Origin: Enterococcus mundtii | Lineage (GTDB): Bacteria; Bacillota; Bacilli; Lactobacillales; Enterococcaceae | Reading direction: 5' to 3' | Assembly (NCBI RefSeq): GCF_013394305.1 | Contig: NZ_AP019810.1 | Location: 2,370,001-2,434,000, forward strand | Length of the DNA: 64,000 nt | In this document: one piece after another, positions 51,339 to 58,480 of the stretch | Layout of the letters: each line of letters begins with the position of its first letter | How positions within the stretch are numbered: the first letter of the stretch is position 1 | Notes under the pieces: model-generated | The model's input: only the letters and a program-made list of their open reading frames with translations | The model's database searches: none | Told to the model about the DNA's origin: nothing | Translations under genes and position numbers: made by a program

Positions 51339-53525
51339 ATGGAAGAAAATCAGTTTTTTAAGGTGGCAAACAAACCCATTGTTATTGATACGGTCCAACA
51401 AGCTATCATCGACAATGGGACCACTTTTTATTCTCATGACCGTGGAACGGCAAAAATCGACTTCTTTTTAAAAAATGAAGGAGTGGCTTTTTCTATCCCG
51501 AAAGGAACACTTATTCCAATTCGATTAACGTTTCCTTTGGAGACGGCCGAGGATGGGCTAGCGAGACATGATTATTTAGCTGTGGTAGATGATCCGGTCA
51601 ATGGTCATGTGCATGTTGTATTAGAAGAGAATATTTTAGGGTATCAGGGAGTTGTAGAGGGTTCTGTTTATGTAAACTTTCCAAATCAACAGTCCCTTGA
51701 TACTGCTGGACGATTTAGGTTCAGGATCCATCGTAGTCCTTTGGAAGAAACGACAAATGAAATTGATGCCTATTACTTCAATGGGTTTAATTGGTTTGCC
51801 CAGCAAGTCGAAGAATTGACGGATTCAACCAAACAGGAGATTGAAAAACTATTTGCTCGAGCAAATGACCAATCGGTTAGTTTGGAAGAAAAGGTAAAAA
51901 TGCTGGATGAAAAAATTAATCAAACTGAGCAACAAATCAACGAGCTAGGTAATCTAAAACGGATGTACTCAAACAGCATTGATTTAGGTAATTACGACTA
52001 TTCAGGGAATGCCAATTTGTTACCAAAGATTACAGCTGCTCATTTTACATCGGGAAATGGAGCTACGGTTGAAGATGGACCAGATGGCGAGATCATTTTT
52101 ACGTTAGATGGATCTGCACAACTAACTAAATTTAATACAAGCATGCGTTTACCCGCTCTTCAAAATGGCAAGAGATACACCATCAGCGCCGAGATTATGT
52201 TACATGAAGGTTTAGAGGGAGATGCCTCTAATATTCGATTAACTAATACCTACGTACCAGGTGGAAATATTATGTTATCTACAGTTAGACCTCTCCCGAC
52301 AGCTACTAATATCTGGCATACGATTAGTGGTACGCAAATAGCAACTTATGCGACTACACTGCCTCAACAGTGGTATGTAGTCTTACAAGATGTTACAGCC
52401 TCGAGTCGAATTAAGGGGAAAATTTCTCTTCGAAATATAAAGATAGAAGAAGGAGCGGTTGTTACGCCTTATCAACCCAATCTATTAATTGCTCCTTACC
52501 AGATTTCGAAGATTTCCTTGAACAAAAACCTAGCAAATAAAGAACAAGCTTTCCCGATAAGTAGTCGACAGTATTTAGTATATTCTGCTGAAATGATTGA
52601 ACCATTTATTGCTAATCAAACGTATACATTAACTTTGAAAGGAACCAAGCTAGGTACACAATCATTTAGGGTATACACAACTGGTCCCAATAGCACTTCT
52701 AATATTGGTGACATGGAAATAGTAGAAGGTTTAGCAGATACATGGAGACTCACTTTCACACCAACATCTGCTAATTTGAATGGGAGTGTTTCACCTAGCA
52801 CGTTACAAATTTATCAATTTCCTCAAGCAACAATGGGGCAAGTAACGATTGACTCATTGAAAATAGAAAAAGGAGGGATAGCTACTCCCGATATTTCTGA
52901 GCACAAGTACTTTGGTGAAGGTATCAAAGATAGCAATAATCCATACGACTACAGCTGGGATGTCACACCTGAATACACTGAAAAAAGGTTGAATGACAAA
53001 GTAAGTCTGACAGATCCACAATCTATTGAAGGGACAAAGGATTTTCTTGAACAGCCTTATATTGAAGGTGAACGTATATCAACTGAAACCTTTGGAATCT
53101 CCTTAATTGGTGGAAGATTAACAGGAGTACCCGTTTCAGATGGGACTGTTTTAAATTGGGGTAATCCGTATGCTTATGATAATGAGCGATCAAAAACGAA
53201 TGATTTATTTACACTATCTGAAGACAATAAAACTTTAACGATTCTAAAAAACTGTGCGCTCCAATTTGTCGGTAAATTTACCTGTCAAACGAACGATGCC
53301 AGTTACCATGCTTATCTTGGGATGCGTGTAAACGGAGCCAGCGATTGGCGTGTAGCTGGTATTGCTGGTTCATTGAATTGGCGCAATGATGTTGGCTGGT
53401 TTTGTGTAAGAAAGTTTAATGCTGGAGAACGTGTCACGCTTGTGACAGAAACTAATTTTACCACTGCTTCAGTGAATAATTGGGGTGTTGATCAAGTGTA
53501 TATCAAAGAAGTTTTGGCAACATAA
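51339..53525 (+). CDS. BppU-like baseplate / receptor-binding protein
   Basis: The 728-residue protein starts with a BppU-type N-terminal domain (VIDTVQQAIIDNGTTFYSHDRG near residue 15), then a coiled coil (residues 160-205), two carbohydrate-binding-like beta domains (around 225-380 and 400-520) with KIEEGAVVTPYQPN and KIEKGGIATPD repeats, and a C-terminal head of about 150 residues. It probably determines host range. Confidence 0.82.
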   Translation: MEENQFFKVANKPIVIDTVQQAIIDNGTTFYSHDRGTAKIDFFLKNEGVAFSIPKGTLIPIRLTFPLETAEDGLARHDYLAVVDDPVNGHVHVVLEENILGYQGVVEGSVYVNFPNQQSLDTAGRFRFRIHRSPLEETTNEIDAYYFNGFNWFAQQVEELTDSTKQEIEKLFARANDQSVSLEEKVKMLDEKINQTEQQINELGNLKRMYSNSIDLGNYDYSGNANLLPKITAAHFTSGNGATVEDGPDGEIIFTLDGSAQLTKFNTSMRLPALQNGKRYTISAEIMLHEGLEGDASNIRLTNTYVPGGNIMLSTVRPLPTATNIWHTISGTQIATYATTLPQQWYVVLQDVTASSRIKGKISLRNIKIEEGAVVTPYQPNLLIAPYQISKISLNKNLANKEQAFPISSRQYLVYSAEMIEPFIANQTYTLTLKGTKLGTQSFRVYTTGPNSTSNIGDMEIVEGLADTWRLTFTPTSANLNGSVSPSTLQIYQFPQATMGQVTIDSLKIEKGGIATPDISEHKYFGEGIKDSNNPYDYSWDVTPEYTEKRLNDKVSLTDPQSIEGTKDFLEQPYIEGERISTETFGISLIGGRLTGVPVSDGTVLNWGNPYAYDNERSKTNDLFTLSEDNKTLTILKNCALQFVGKFTCQTNDASYHAYLGMRVNGASDWRVAGIAGSLNWRNDVGWFCVRKFNAGERVTLVTETNFTTASVNNWGVDQVYIKEVLAT

Positions 53526-53537
53526 AAGGAGGAAAAT

Positions 53538-53885
53538 ATGAAATCAATTTGGCAGTATGGACGAACAGGCGGGAAGTATGTTGGGAAAGTCTTGGACGAT
53601 AGTGTGATATCTGTTCCGTATACAGATGTCCCACCATTAAAAGGAATTGAATTAGCAGATCAGTTTTTTATTCCGACAGAAAACCGTTGGCAAGAATTAG
53701 AAAACGCAACACTTCGTGAAAAATTGGAAAATCTTGAATGTTTGTATGAAGAATTAAAAAAGCAAGATGAATGTAAAGGTGAACAGATTCAACAGATGGG
53801 ACAACTGAATGCCACACTCATGATGAATGATATCCAACTTGCCAATCAGTTGGCCGAAGTAAGGGAGGCGCTCCAAGATGTTTAG
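53538..53885 (+). CDS. Baseplate-associated small protein
   Basis: The 115-residue protein has an N-terminal beta segment (SIWQYGRTGGKYVGKVLDD) and a C-terminal coiled coil (ENATLREKLENLECLYEELKK). Genes of this type precede xkdX in many phages. AAAGGAGGAAA upstream. Confidence 0.68.
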   Translation: MKSIWQYGRTGGKYVGKVLDDSVISVPYTDVPPLKGIELADQFFIPTENRWQELENATLREKLENLECLYEELKKQDECKGEQIQQMGQLNATLMMNDIQLANQLAEVREALQDV

Positions 53886-54006
53886 CTATGAACAAATTGA
53901 ACGAATGTACCGGCAAGGTTTTTTCACTGCCGAACAAGTCCGGGTATTTGTGCCGTTAGCAATTTCTGAAAAACAATTAAAAAAACTACTGACTGAAGTA
54001 GAATAG
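53878..54006 (+). CDS. XkdX family protein
   Basis: A 42-residue protein, MFSYEQIERMYRQGFFTAEQ followed by VRVFVPLAISEKQLKKLL, fits the XkdX family found between tail fibre and lysis genes. GGGAGGCG lies upstream. Its role is unknown. Confidence 0.85.
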   Translation: MFSYEQIERMYRQGFFTAEQVRVFVPLAISEKQLKKLLTEVE

Positions 54007-54016
54007 GCGGTGACTT

Positions 54017-54250
54017 ATGGAGGGAATTACTATCGGGGAGTGGATCGCGATTATAACACTCGGTGGATCGTTGATAGTGGGTGTGGCGAAATTTTATGCG
54101 ATGTTCACGAAACTTGATCACACGTTAGGAAAATTAGAAAAGACGATCATCCGTGTAGAAAAAAGTCAGATTGACTATGGCAATCGGCTTTCAATTATTG
54201 AAGAACAAATCAGATCTATTTTTAAGCAAATTGGAAAGGAGAGAAAATAA
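54017..54250 (+). CDS. XhlA-like holin accessory protein
   Basis: The 77-residue protein has one N-terminal membrane helix (WIAIITLGGSLIVGVAKFYAM, about residues 9-29) and a charged helical tail (KLEKTIIRVEKSQIDYGNRL). This is the pattern of XhlA-like proteins that work with holin. AGGCGGTGA upstream. Confidence 0.75.
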   Translation: MEGITIGEWIAIITLGGSLIVGVAKFYAMFTKLDHTLGKLEKTIIRVEKSQIDYGNRLSIIEEQIRSIFKQIGKERK

Positions 54251-54251
54251 C

Positions 54252-54509
54252 ATGACAGAAATCTTAGCTGCTTCAAGTATTATTACACCACTAGTCGTAG
54301 GTGTCACAGGGTTAATCAAAACACAAATGAAGAATTACAAACTCTTACCCGTGATCAATGTGATTGCGGGTATTTTGTTAGGTGTGCTTTACGCAGTGAA
54401 CTTAGCACCACAAGATTTAGCAATCTACGCATGGGCTGGGGCTGTTTCAGGGTTAGCCGCTGGCGGATTATTTGATTTAGGAAACAGTGTTATTCAGTCG
54501 GAAGAATGA
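54252..54509 (+). CDS. Holin, A118-like
   Basis: The 85-residue protein has three hydrophobic segments (about residues 3-21, 32-50 and 57-76) and the pattern of Listeria phage A118-type holins. It makes the pores that let endolysin reach the wall. ATG 54252 follows GGAGAG, just after the XhlA-like stop. An earlier in-frame ATG has no ribosome site. Confidence 0.85.
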   Translation: MTEILAASSIITPLVVGVTGLIKTQMKNYKLLPVINVIAGILLGVLYAVNLAPQDLAIYAWAGAVSGLAAGGLFDLGNSVIQSEE

Positions 54510-54530
54510 CAAATTAGCAAAGGAAAAACA

Positions 54531-54551
54531 CAGCCAAAGGGCTGTTTTTTT
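54531..54551 (+). terminator. Terminator between holin and endolysin
   Basis: CAGCC-AAAG-GGCTG followed by T7. It would reduce endolysin mRNA relative to holin. Confidence 0.85.
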
Positions 54552-54576
54552 ATAAAAAAATTAGGAGGAATTGATT

Positions 54577-55470
54577 ATGACAAAAATTGTAGATTTAAGA
54601 GGCGATTCAAGAATTTTAGGACCAACCAATGCCAAAAGAAATGTTTCTCAAGTAACTAAAATTGCTCGTCATCATTCTGCAACATCTACTGGAGACGTTT
54701 GGGCGTTTCAGAATCATTGGAATGGCACATTGGGCTGGGGGACAGGCGGGTATCATGAAATCATTTTACGAGATGGTACCGTTCAATGGTGTTACTTCGA
54801 TAATGATGTGACAAATGGTGTGGGCGGGCATAATACACCAACTTACCATATTTGCCTTGTTGGAAATAGTTCATTTACAGCCGAACAAGAAAAAGCATTT
54901 GAAGAACGAGCAAAGGCGGCGATGCAACGTTTTGGTTTATCCGTCAATGATGTATTAGGGCATAACGAATTTAGCGGTCATACCTCGAATATCTGCCCAG
55001 GCATTAACATGAATACGGTTCGTGAACGATTACGAGCGGGGAATAACTTAACCCATGATCAAATTATCTTAGCGAGCCCCCCAAAAACGAGTGGGAATTA
55101 TGTAGGGAAGTTAGAAGTGTTTAATGAGCTACAATTGGGAATCTTCCGGATTGCTGGGTGGTTAGTGCCAATCAATGGTGCAGCGTATTTAAATCAGGGA
55201 TACGTCTTCTGGATGGATGCCGACAATCCAAATGTCGAAATTGGGCGTTGCAAATCAGCCGGTATTATCAGAGATGATGTGAATGCAGCCTATGGATTAC
55301 CTAGTGGCCTGCGATTTGGTTTGGATGGCACACTAGATATCCGTAAATTTGCAGGGAAAAGAGTCTTTCCGATGTTGCGACGAACAAACGATCCGAACGG
55401 AAATACGATCAATGGACAAACAATCGACATTCGATTTCCTGAGTATGTTTTGACGATTCCTAAGCGATAA
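54577..55470 (+). CDS. Endolysin, N-acetylmuramoyl-L-alanine amidase
   Basis: The 297-residue enzyme has an N-terminal Amidase_2 domain: IARHHSATSTGDVW with the first zinc His pair (about residue 34), GGYHEIILRDG, and LGHNEFSGHTSNICPG with the last zinc ligands (about residues 129-145). The C-terminal 130 residues (from SGNYVGKLEVFNEL) look like a duplicated beta wall-binding domain. No signal peptide, so it depends on the holin. ATG 54577 follows TAGGAGGA. Confidence 0.93.
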   Translation: MTKIVDLRGDSRILGPTNAKRNVSQVTKIARHHSATSTGDVWAFQNHWNGTLGWGTGGYHEIILRDGTVQWCYFDNDVTNGVGGHNTPTYHICLVGNSSFTAEQEKAFEERAKAAMQRFGLSVNDVLGHNEFSGHTSNICPGINMNTVRERLRAGNNLTHDQIILASPPKTSGNYVGKLEVFNELQLGIFRIAGWLVPINGAAYLNQGYVFWMDADNPNVEIGRCKSAGIIRDDVNAAYGLPSGLRFGLDGTLDIRKFAGKRVFPMLRRTNDPNGNTINGQTIDIRFPEYVLTIPKR

Positions 55471-55594
55471 AAAATAGCCCTCGCCTGATGTGCACACCTT
55501 AAAACTAGATTTTAATTCTAACTTTTTGGGGTGTATATCGAGTTAGGGGCAGTACATATAACATTAACTTCTTATTAATAATTTATACTCTGGT

Positions 55595-55623
55595 TTGACT
55601 TCATACAGATCTAAAGGTATGAT
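55595..55623 (+). promoter_or_regulatory. Promoter of the two-gene membrane operon
   Basis: TTGACT (55595-55600), a 17-bp spacer and TATGAT (55618-55623), with a start expected near 55630. The 185-bp gap from the endolysin holds only this and a small CTAACT/AGTTAG inverted repeat. Confidence 0.75.
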
Positions 55624-55655
55624 TTGTTTAATTGGTAATTTCAAGGAGAACTTGT

Positions 55656-56183
55656 GTGGGTAAAAATGAGAACTATGCCAAATCGATAAAAAATTGGCTA
55701 ACGGTTATATCTTCTGTAACATTTATAGTGAATACATTTCAAGTATCAGAAATCGAATCAGTTTTTTTGTATTCCTTTACTTATTTATCATCTATTGGGT
55801 TAGCGTTTTACAATTTATCCCCAAAGGGTGGCCAAGCTAAAACCAGGCGTGTGAGAATGGTACAAAGCGCAATAGCCTGCGTAGCCTTTAACATTATAGG
55901 AAATATAGTTGGGGGTCTTCATCCAATAGTGAAATTAATTATGTTATACATAATAAAAGCAGCATATCTGATATTTGCTTCTTTAGCGATCATTTATACT
56001 TTTAAAGACGATTCTGATTTGGATACGGTTGAAGAAAAAAATGTTAGAATAAATGTAAGAAGAAAATTGCAAGAAAAAGAAGAAGCAAAGCCGTTTGAGG
56101 TTAGAGAGAAAAAGAAAGATGAGAAGAAGCGATTTCGGAAATTCATCTCGAATAAAAAGGTTTCTAAGGAGGACATAAAATGA
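55656..56183 (+). CDS. Membrane protein with charged tail, prophage accessory gene
   Basis: The 175-residue protein has four probable membrane helices (about residues 13-33, 40-60, 72-92, 96-120) and then a 55-residue highly charged, basic cytoplasmic tail (RRKLQEKEEAKPFEVREKKK). GTG 55656 is set by AAGGAGA 6 nt upstream. No family recognised. AT-rich, with its own promoter after the lysis genes, so it is likely expressed in the lysogen. Superinfection exclusion is one possibility, not shown. Confidence 0.72.
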   Translation: MGKNENYAKSIKNWLTVISSVTFIVNTFQVSEIESVFLYSFTYLSSIGLAFYNLSPKGGQAKTRRVRMVQSAIACVAFNIIGNIVGGLHPIVKLIMLYIIKAAYLIFASLAIIYTFKDDSDLDTVEEKNVRINVRRKLQEKEEAKPFEVREKKKDEKKRFRKFISNKKVSKEDIK

Positions 56184-56557
56184 ATACTATTATAATCGTC
56201 TTGGTTTCCATGTTGATTTATTATAGTGGGCTTATGTATCTATCTTATTCAGCCTTCAGAAAAAGTAAAATAAAAATAGGTTTTGTAACTATGCTTTTTA
56301 TACCAATTTTTATTCTTAAGAATTACATTATGATCGCATATAAACATAAAGACAATTCAAAAATTAGAAATCATGCTATTTTAGAGTTTTTCTTCGGATA
56401 TAATACAGGACTAGCTATATTAGTTGAAGTAGTGCGCTTTGGATTTGAGAAAAAATACATTACATCTGAGAAAAAAGAACGTAACGGTATTTCAACTTTG
56501 ATTACAAAAGTAAAAGATATTTTTTCTAATACTTTAGACGAGTATTTAGTTTATTAA
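56180..56557 (+). CDS. Second membrane protein of the accessory operon
   Basis: The 125-residue protein has three probable membrane helices (residues 3-24, 32-51 and 67-87) and a basic end. It overlaps the preceding gene by 4 bp (ATGA), so the two are translationally coupled and may form one membrane complex. AAGGAGGAC precedes ATG 56180. No family recognised. The non-coding RNA array begins about 65 bp after its stop. Confidence 0.72.
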   Translation: MNTIIIVLVSMLIYYSGLMYLSYSAFRKSKIKIGFVTMLFIPIFILKNYIMIAYKHKDNSKIRNHAILEFFFGYNTGLAILVEVVRFGFEKKYITSEKKERNGISTLITKVKDIFSNTLDEYLVY

Positions 56558-56625
56558 AAAGTTATTACCAGAAAAAATTCGACAATATAGCAGATATTGG
56601 TTTTTATTAGAATAAAGCACATTAC

Positions 56626-56716
56626 TTGAACGATAAATAAAATCATAGTAGTCTAAAGTTGTCCTAGATACTTATGATTTATTTTTCCAAGCCCACTCTC
56701 CGGAGTGGGTCTTTTT
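56626..56716 (+). ncRNA. Type B small RNA unit 1
   Basis: Promoter TTGAAC (56626-56631), 17-bp spacer, TAGTCT (56649-56654). RNA from about 56661 with a variable insert, ending in CCCACTC-TCCG-GAGTGGG (56692-56709) and T6: about 55 nt in all. Confidence 0.7.
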
Positions 56717-56752
56717 TATAGTTAAGACCCCAACATATAAAAAACAAAACGC

Positions 56753-56868
56753 TTGCAATAAACTTTGGTTAGACTTAAACTAGCGATAGGTGCAATTATA
56801 CAAAGAGAGTATCGATAGCAAAAAACTTTTGGGGAAGTTCATAGCTGCGTATCGATACTCTCTTCTTT
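56753..56868 (+). ncRNA. Type A structured RNA unit 1
   Basis: Promoter TTGCAA (56753-56758), 17-bp spacer, TAAACT (56776-56781). The RNA forms a 15-bp stem (AAGAGAGTATCGATA / TATCGATACTCTCTT) closing a loop with a bulged G, a GCA/TGC pairing and an inner hairpin AACTT-TTGGGG-AAGTT, then a T-rich tail. About 80 nt. Confidence 0.72.
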
Positions 56869-56906
56869 AATTATAACATACGTGTTTTATTAGGCAAAAT
56901 GATCAG

Positions 56907-56990
56907 TTGAATGACAGATAAAAAGATAGTAATCTTATTGTATCACCCTAACAACATTGCTTTTTTTACATCCCGCTCTTTGGAGCGGGG
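56907..56990 (+). ncRNA. Type B small RNA unit 2
   Basis: Promoter TTGAAT (56907-56912), 17-bp spacer, TAATCT (56930-56935). Hairpin CCCGCTC-TTTG-GAGCGGG (56972-56989) without a T-run, so the transcript may run on into unit 3. Confidence 0.65.
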
Positions 56991-57010
56991 TACATAAACG
57001 AACATATTAT

Positions 57011-57113
57011 TTGAACATAACCTGAAATAGTAGTAAGCTTTACTTAGCCTCACTAATGCGGATTGAATCCTTTAGTGGCCCGCTCTTTTCGAGCGGGTAT
57101 TTTTTTGTTTAAA
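57011..57113 (+). ncRNA. Type B small RNA unit 3
   Basis: Promoter TTGAAC (57011-57016), 17-bp spacer, TAAGCT (57034-57039). The insert itself can fold (CACTAA...TTAGTG), followed by CCCGCTC...GAGCGGG and T7. Confidence 0.7.
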
Positions 57114-57160
57114 ATAAGATTCGATCAAAGTTTAAGAATTCTCAGATTAAGACAAGGTAC

Positions 57161-57280
57161 TTGCAATAATCACTGGTTACCCATAAGGTGTGAATAGGCA
57201 TCATTATAAAAAAGAGTACCAATGGACAAAGTTTTAAAAACTTGGGGAAGTTTTCAGCGTGCGCATTGGTACTCTTTTTA
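57161..57280 (+). ncRNA. Type A structured RNA unit 2
   Basis: Promoter TTGCAA (57161-57166), 17-bp spacer, TAAGGT (57184-57189). A 16-bp stem (57209-57224 with 57264-57279, including GAGTACCAATG/CATTGGTACTC), different in sequence from unit 1 but paired, encloses the same bulged G and an inner hairpin AAAACTT-GGGG-AAGTTTT, then ends in T5. Confidence 0.72.
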
Positions 57281-57324
57281 TGATTCTATCACATGTGTTT
57301 TAAACAGCAAGGAAAGCGTATTAC

Positions 57325-57404
57325 TTGAATGCGGGGTCAAACTCTAGTATTGTGAACTTGACCATATATATTCATATGTTAACGTCCGTGCCACTCTCCG
57401 GAGT
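57325..57404 (+). ncRNA. Type B small RNA unit 4
   Basis: Promoter TTGAAT (57325-57330), 17-bp spacer, TATTGT (57348-57353). Hairpin CCACTC-TCCG-GAGTGG, without T-run, like unit 2. GGTCAA/TTGACC (6-bp arms) flank the -10 box. Confidence 0.65.
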
Positions 57405-57428
57405 GGTATACATAAAAGAACATATTGT

Positions 57429-57524
57429 TTGAATCTAAAACAAATTGATAGTAATATTTAAGTATCCACATCAGACATTCTTTATCCTAAGACAGCCCGC
57501 TCTATATGAGCGGGTGTTTTTTTT
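57429..57524 (+). ncRNA. Type B small RNA unit 5
   Basis: Promoter TTGAAT (57429-57434), 17-bp spacer, TAATAT (57452-57457). Hairpin CCCGCTC-TATAT-GAGCGGG followed by TG and T8. It ends about 40 bp before attR. Confidence 0.7.
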
Positions 57525-57562
57525 GTGTTAGTTACATTTATTGGTATTTACTATTGTTTATT

Positions 57563-57564
57563 AC
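57563..57564. other. attR core (prophage / radC right junction)
   Basis: Phage sequence TTGTTTATT is followed by ACGATCGCGCATCCACG, where RadC (T-I-A-H-P-R) resumes in frame with the 5' fragment. Confidence 0.75.
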
Positions 57565-57799
57565 GATCGCGCATCCACGTGAAGTGTTCCATTACGCAGT
57601 CCGTTATTCAGCAGCACGGCTTGTCCTTGCTCATAATCATCCTAGCGGCAACGTTCTTCCATCCAAGCAAGACATGCGATTGACACGACGCATCCAGGAA
57701 TGTGGAGAGATGATGGGGATCGAAGTTCTTGACCATCTGATTATTGGCAGCAAACAATACTTTAGTTTACGTGAAGAAGGATTAATGGAAAAAGAATGA
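57563..57799 (+). pseudogene. radC: radC, 3' part
   Basis: This is the C-terminal 78 codons of RadC, starting T-I-A-H-P-R-E-V-F and containing the JAMM metal-binding segment LAHNHPSGNVLPSKQD. It has no start codon with ribosome site of its own, so it is probably silent. Joined to 17935-18392 it gives a normal-length RadC of about 230 codons, apart from the TAA at codon 115. Confidence 0.93.
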
Positions 57800-57809
57800 T
57801 GTAGCTTTC

Positions 57810-57838
57810 TTGCAAAAAAAAACAACCAAGTGTACAAT
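57810..57838 (+). promoter_or_regulatory. Promoter of the cold-shock gene
   Basis: TTGCAA (57810-57815), a 17-bp spacer and TACAAT (57833-57838). The start near 57845 gives a leader of about 100 nt, usual for csp mRNAs. Confidence 0.75.
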
Positions 57839-57948
57839 TATAATGTAATTTTGTTTGGGAATAGAAGTTGAAACATCTGTTGCACCTCTATCGTACACGA
57901 GCAATGTTACAATCAAATAAGTGCTTTGGCACGAGGAGGGTATTATTA

Positions 57949-58149
57949 ATGGAAAACGGAACAGTTAAATGGTTCAACGCTGAAAAAGGATTTGGTTTTA
58001 TCTCACGTGAAGATGGAAGCGACGTATTCGTACATTTTTCAGCAATCCAAGGTGACGGATTCAAAACATTAGAAGAAGGTCAAGCAGTTACTTTTGACGT
58101 AGAAGATTCAGATCGTGGCCCACAAGCTACAAACGTTGAAAAAGCGTAA
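57949..58149 (+). CDS. Cold-shock protein (CspA family)
   Basis: This 66-residue RNA chaperone binds single-stranded nucleic acid. The RNP1 motif KGFGFIS (residues 15-21) and RNP2 VFVHFSAI (residues 28-35) are intact, and the length is standard. ATG 57949 has GAGGAGGG upstream. The long leader suggests control at the RNA level by temperature. Confidence 0.97.
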   Translation: MENGTVKWFNAEKGFGFISREDGSDVFVHFSAIQGDGFKTLEEGQAVTFDVEDSDRGPQATNVEKA

Positions 58150-58213
58150 TCTATACGAAAATATACTGTTATGAGGCTTGCTTTGTCATGGAGCGAACCA
58201 AATAATTGATGAC

Positions 58214-58310
58214 AGAGGTCGAAACCAACGTGTTTCCCTCGAAAAATAAGACGAGACCCACAAAAATTGTTCTTTCATATTTTTGTGGGTCTCACTTTTT
58301 TTTTATAAAA
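58214..58310. repeat. Two-hairpin intergenic element after csp (terminator)
   Basis: GAGG...CCTC small hairpin, then GAAAAATAAG and a long hairpin GAGACCCACAAAAAT / ATTTTTGTGGGTCTC followed by a T-run, so it also ends the csp transcript. The 331-bp gap between csp and rnjA holds this copy and the inverted one at 58381, nothing else. Confidence 0.75.
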
Positions 58311-58380
58311 AAACCGCGAGTAGGACATTAGTTCTCACCACCTAAAACCGAATAAACGGCGGTAACAGAAGAACCTCTTC

Positions 58381-58472
58381 AATAAACAAGGCGCCATCCA
58401 CAAAAAATTGAAGAACAATTTTCGTGGATGGCGCCTTGTTTATCGAGGTTGAACACTTATGTCGCAACCTCG
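58381..58472. repeat. Two-hairpin intergenic element, inverted copy (rnjA terminator)
   Basis: AAACAAGGCGCCATCCAC pairs with GTGGATGGCGCCTTGTTT (58383-58441) around a CAATTTT/AAAATTG-type inner stem, then CGAGGTTG pairs with CAACCTCG (58444-58472). The orientation is opposite to the copy at 58214. It lies just after the rnjA stop and can end both strands. Confidence 0.75.
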
Positions 58473-58480
58473 GTTTTAAG

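Larger units (their letters stand above)
18393..57564. mobile_element. Complete siphovirus-type prophage in radC, about 39.2 kb
   Basis: All modules expected of an intact temperate phage with a long non-contractile tail are present in order: serine integrase, repressor pair, early replication/recombination genes, ArpU-type late activator, terminase, portal, head, tail, baseplate, holin and endolysin. No core gene is visibly broken. Direct joining of 18392 and 57565 restores the radC frame (Q-T-I-A-H-P-R-E), which fixes both ends. Accessory genes lie at both ends (lipoprotein and toxin-antitoxin left; two membrane genes and small RNA units right). Confidence 0.96.

Noticed and set aside
56949-56960. 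The insert of RNA unit B2 (TAACAACATTGC) is perfectly complementary to 30179-30190 in the early gene at 30131.
   Set aside because: Twelve bases are expected by chance about once when all inserts are compared with 64 kb of AT-rich sequence; not at a ribosome site.
56620-57525. The repeat array could be a CRISPR array or anti-CRISPR repeat mimic.
   Set aside because: Units are 80-120 bp with separate promoters and terminator hairpins, no short direct repeat of 28-37 bp and no cas gene are present.
57506-57562. ATG at 57506 could start an independent protein that includes the RadC C terminus.
   Set aside because: No ribosome site; the first 19 codons come from phage DNA at the junction and look like chance sequence.
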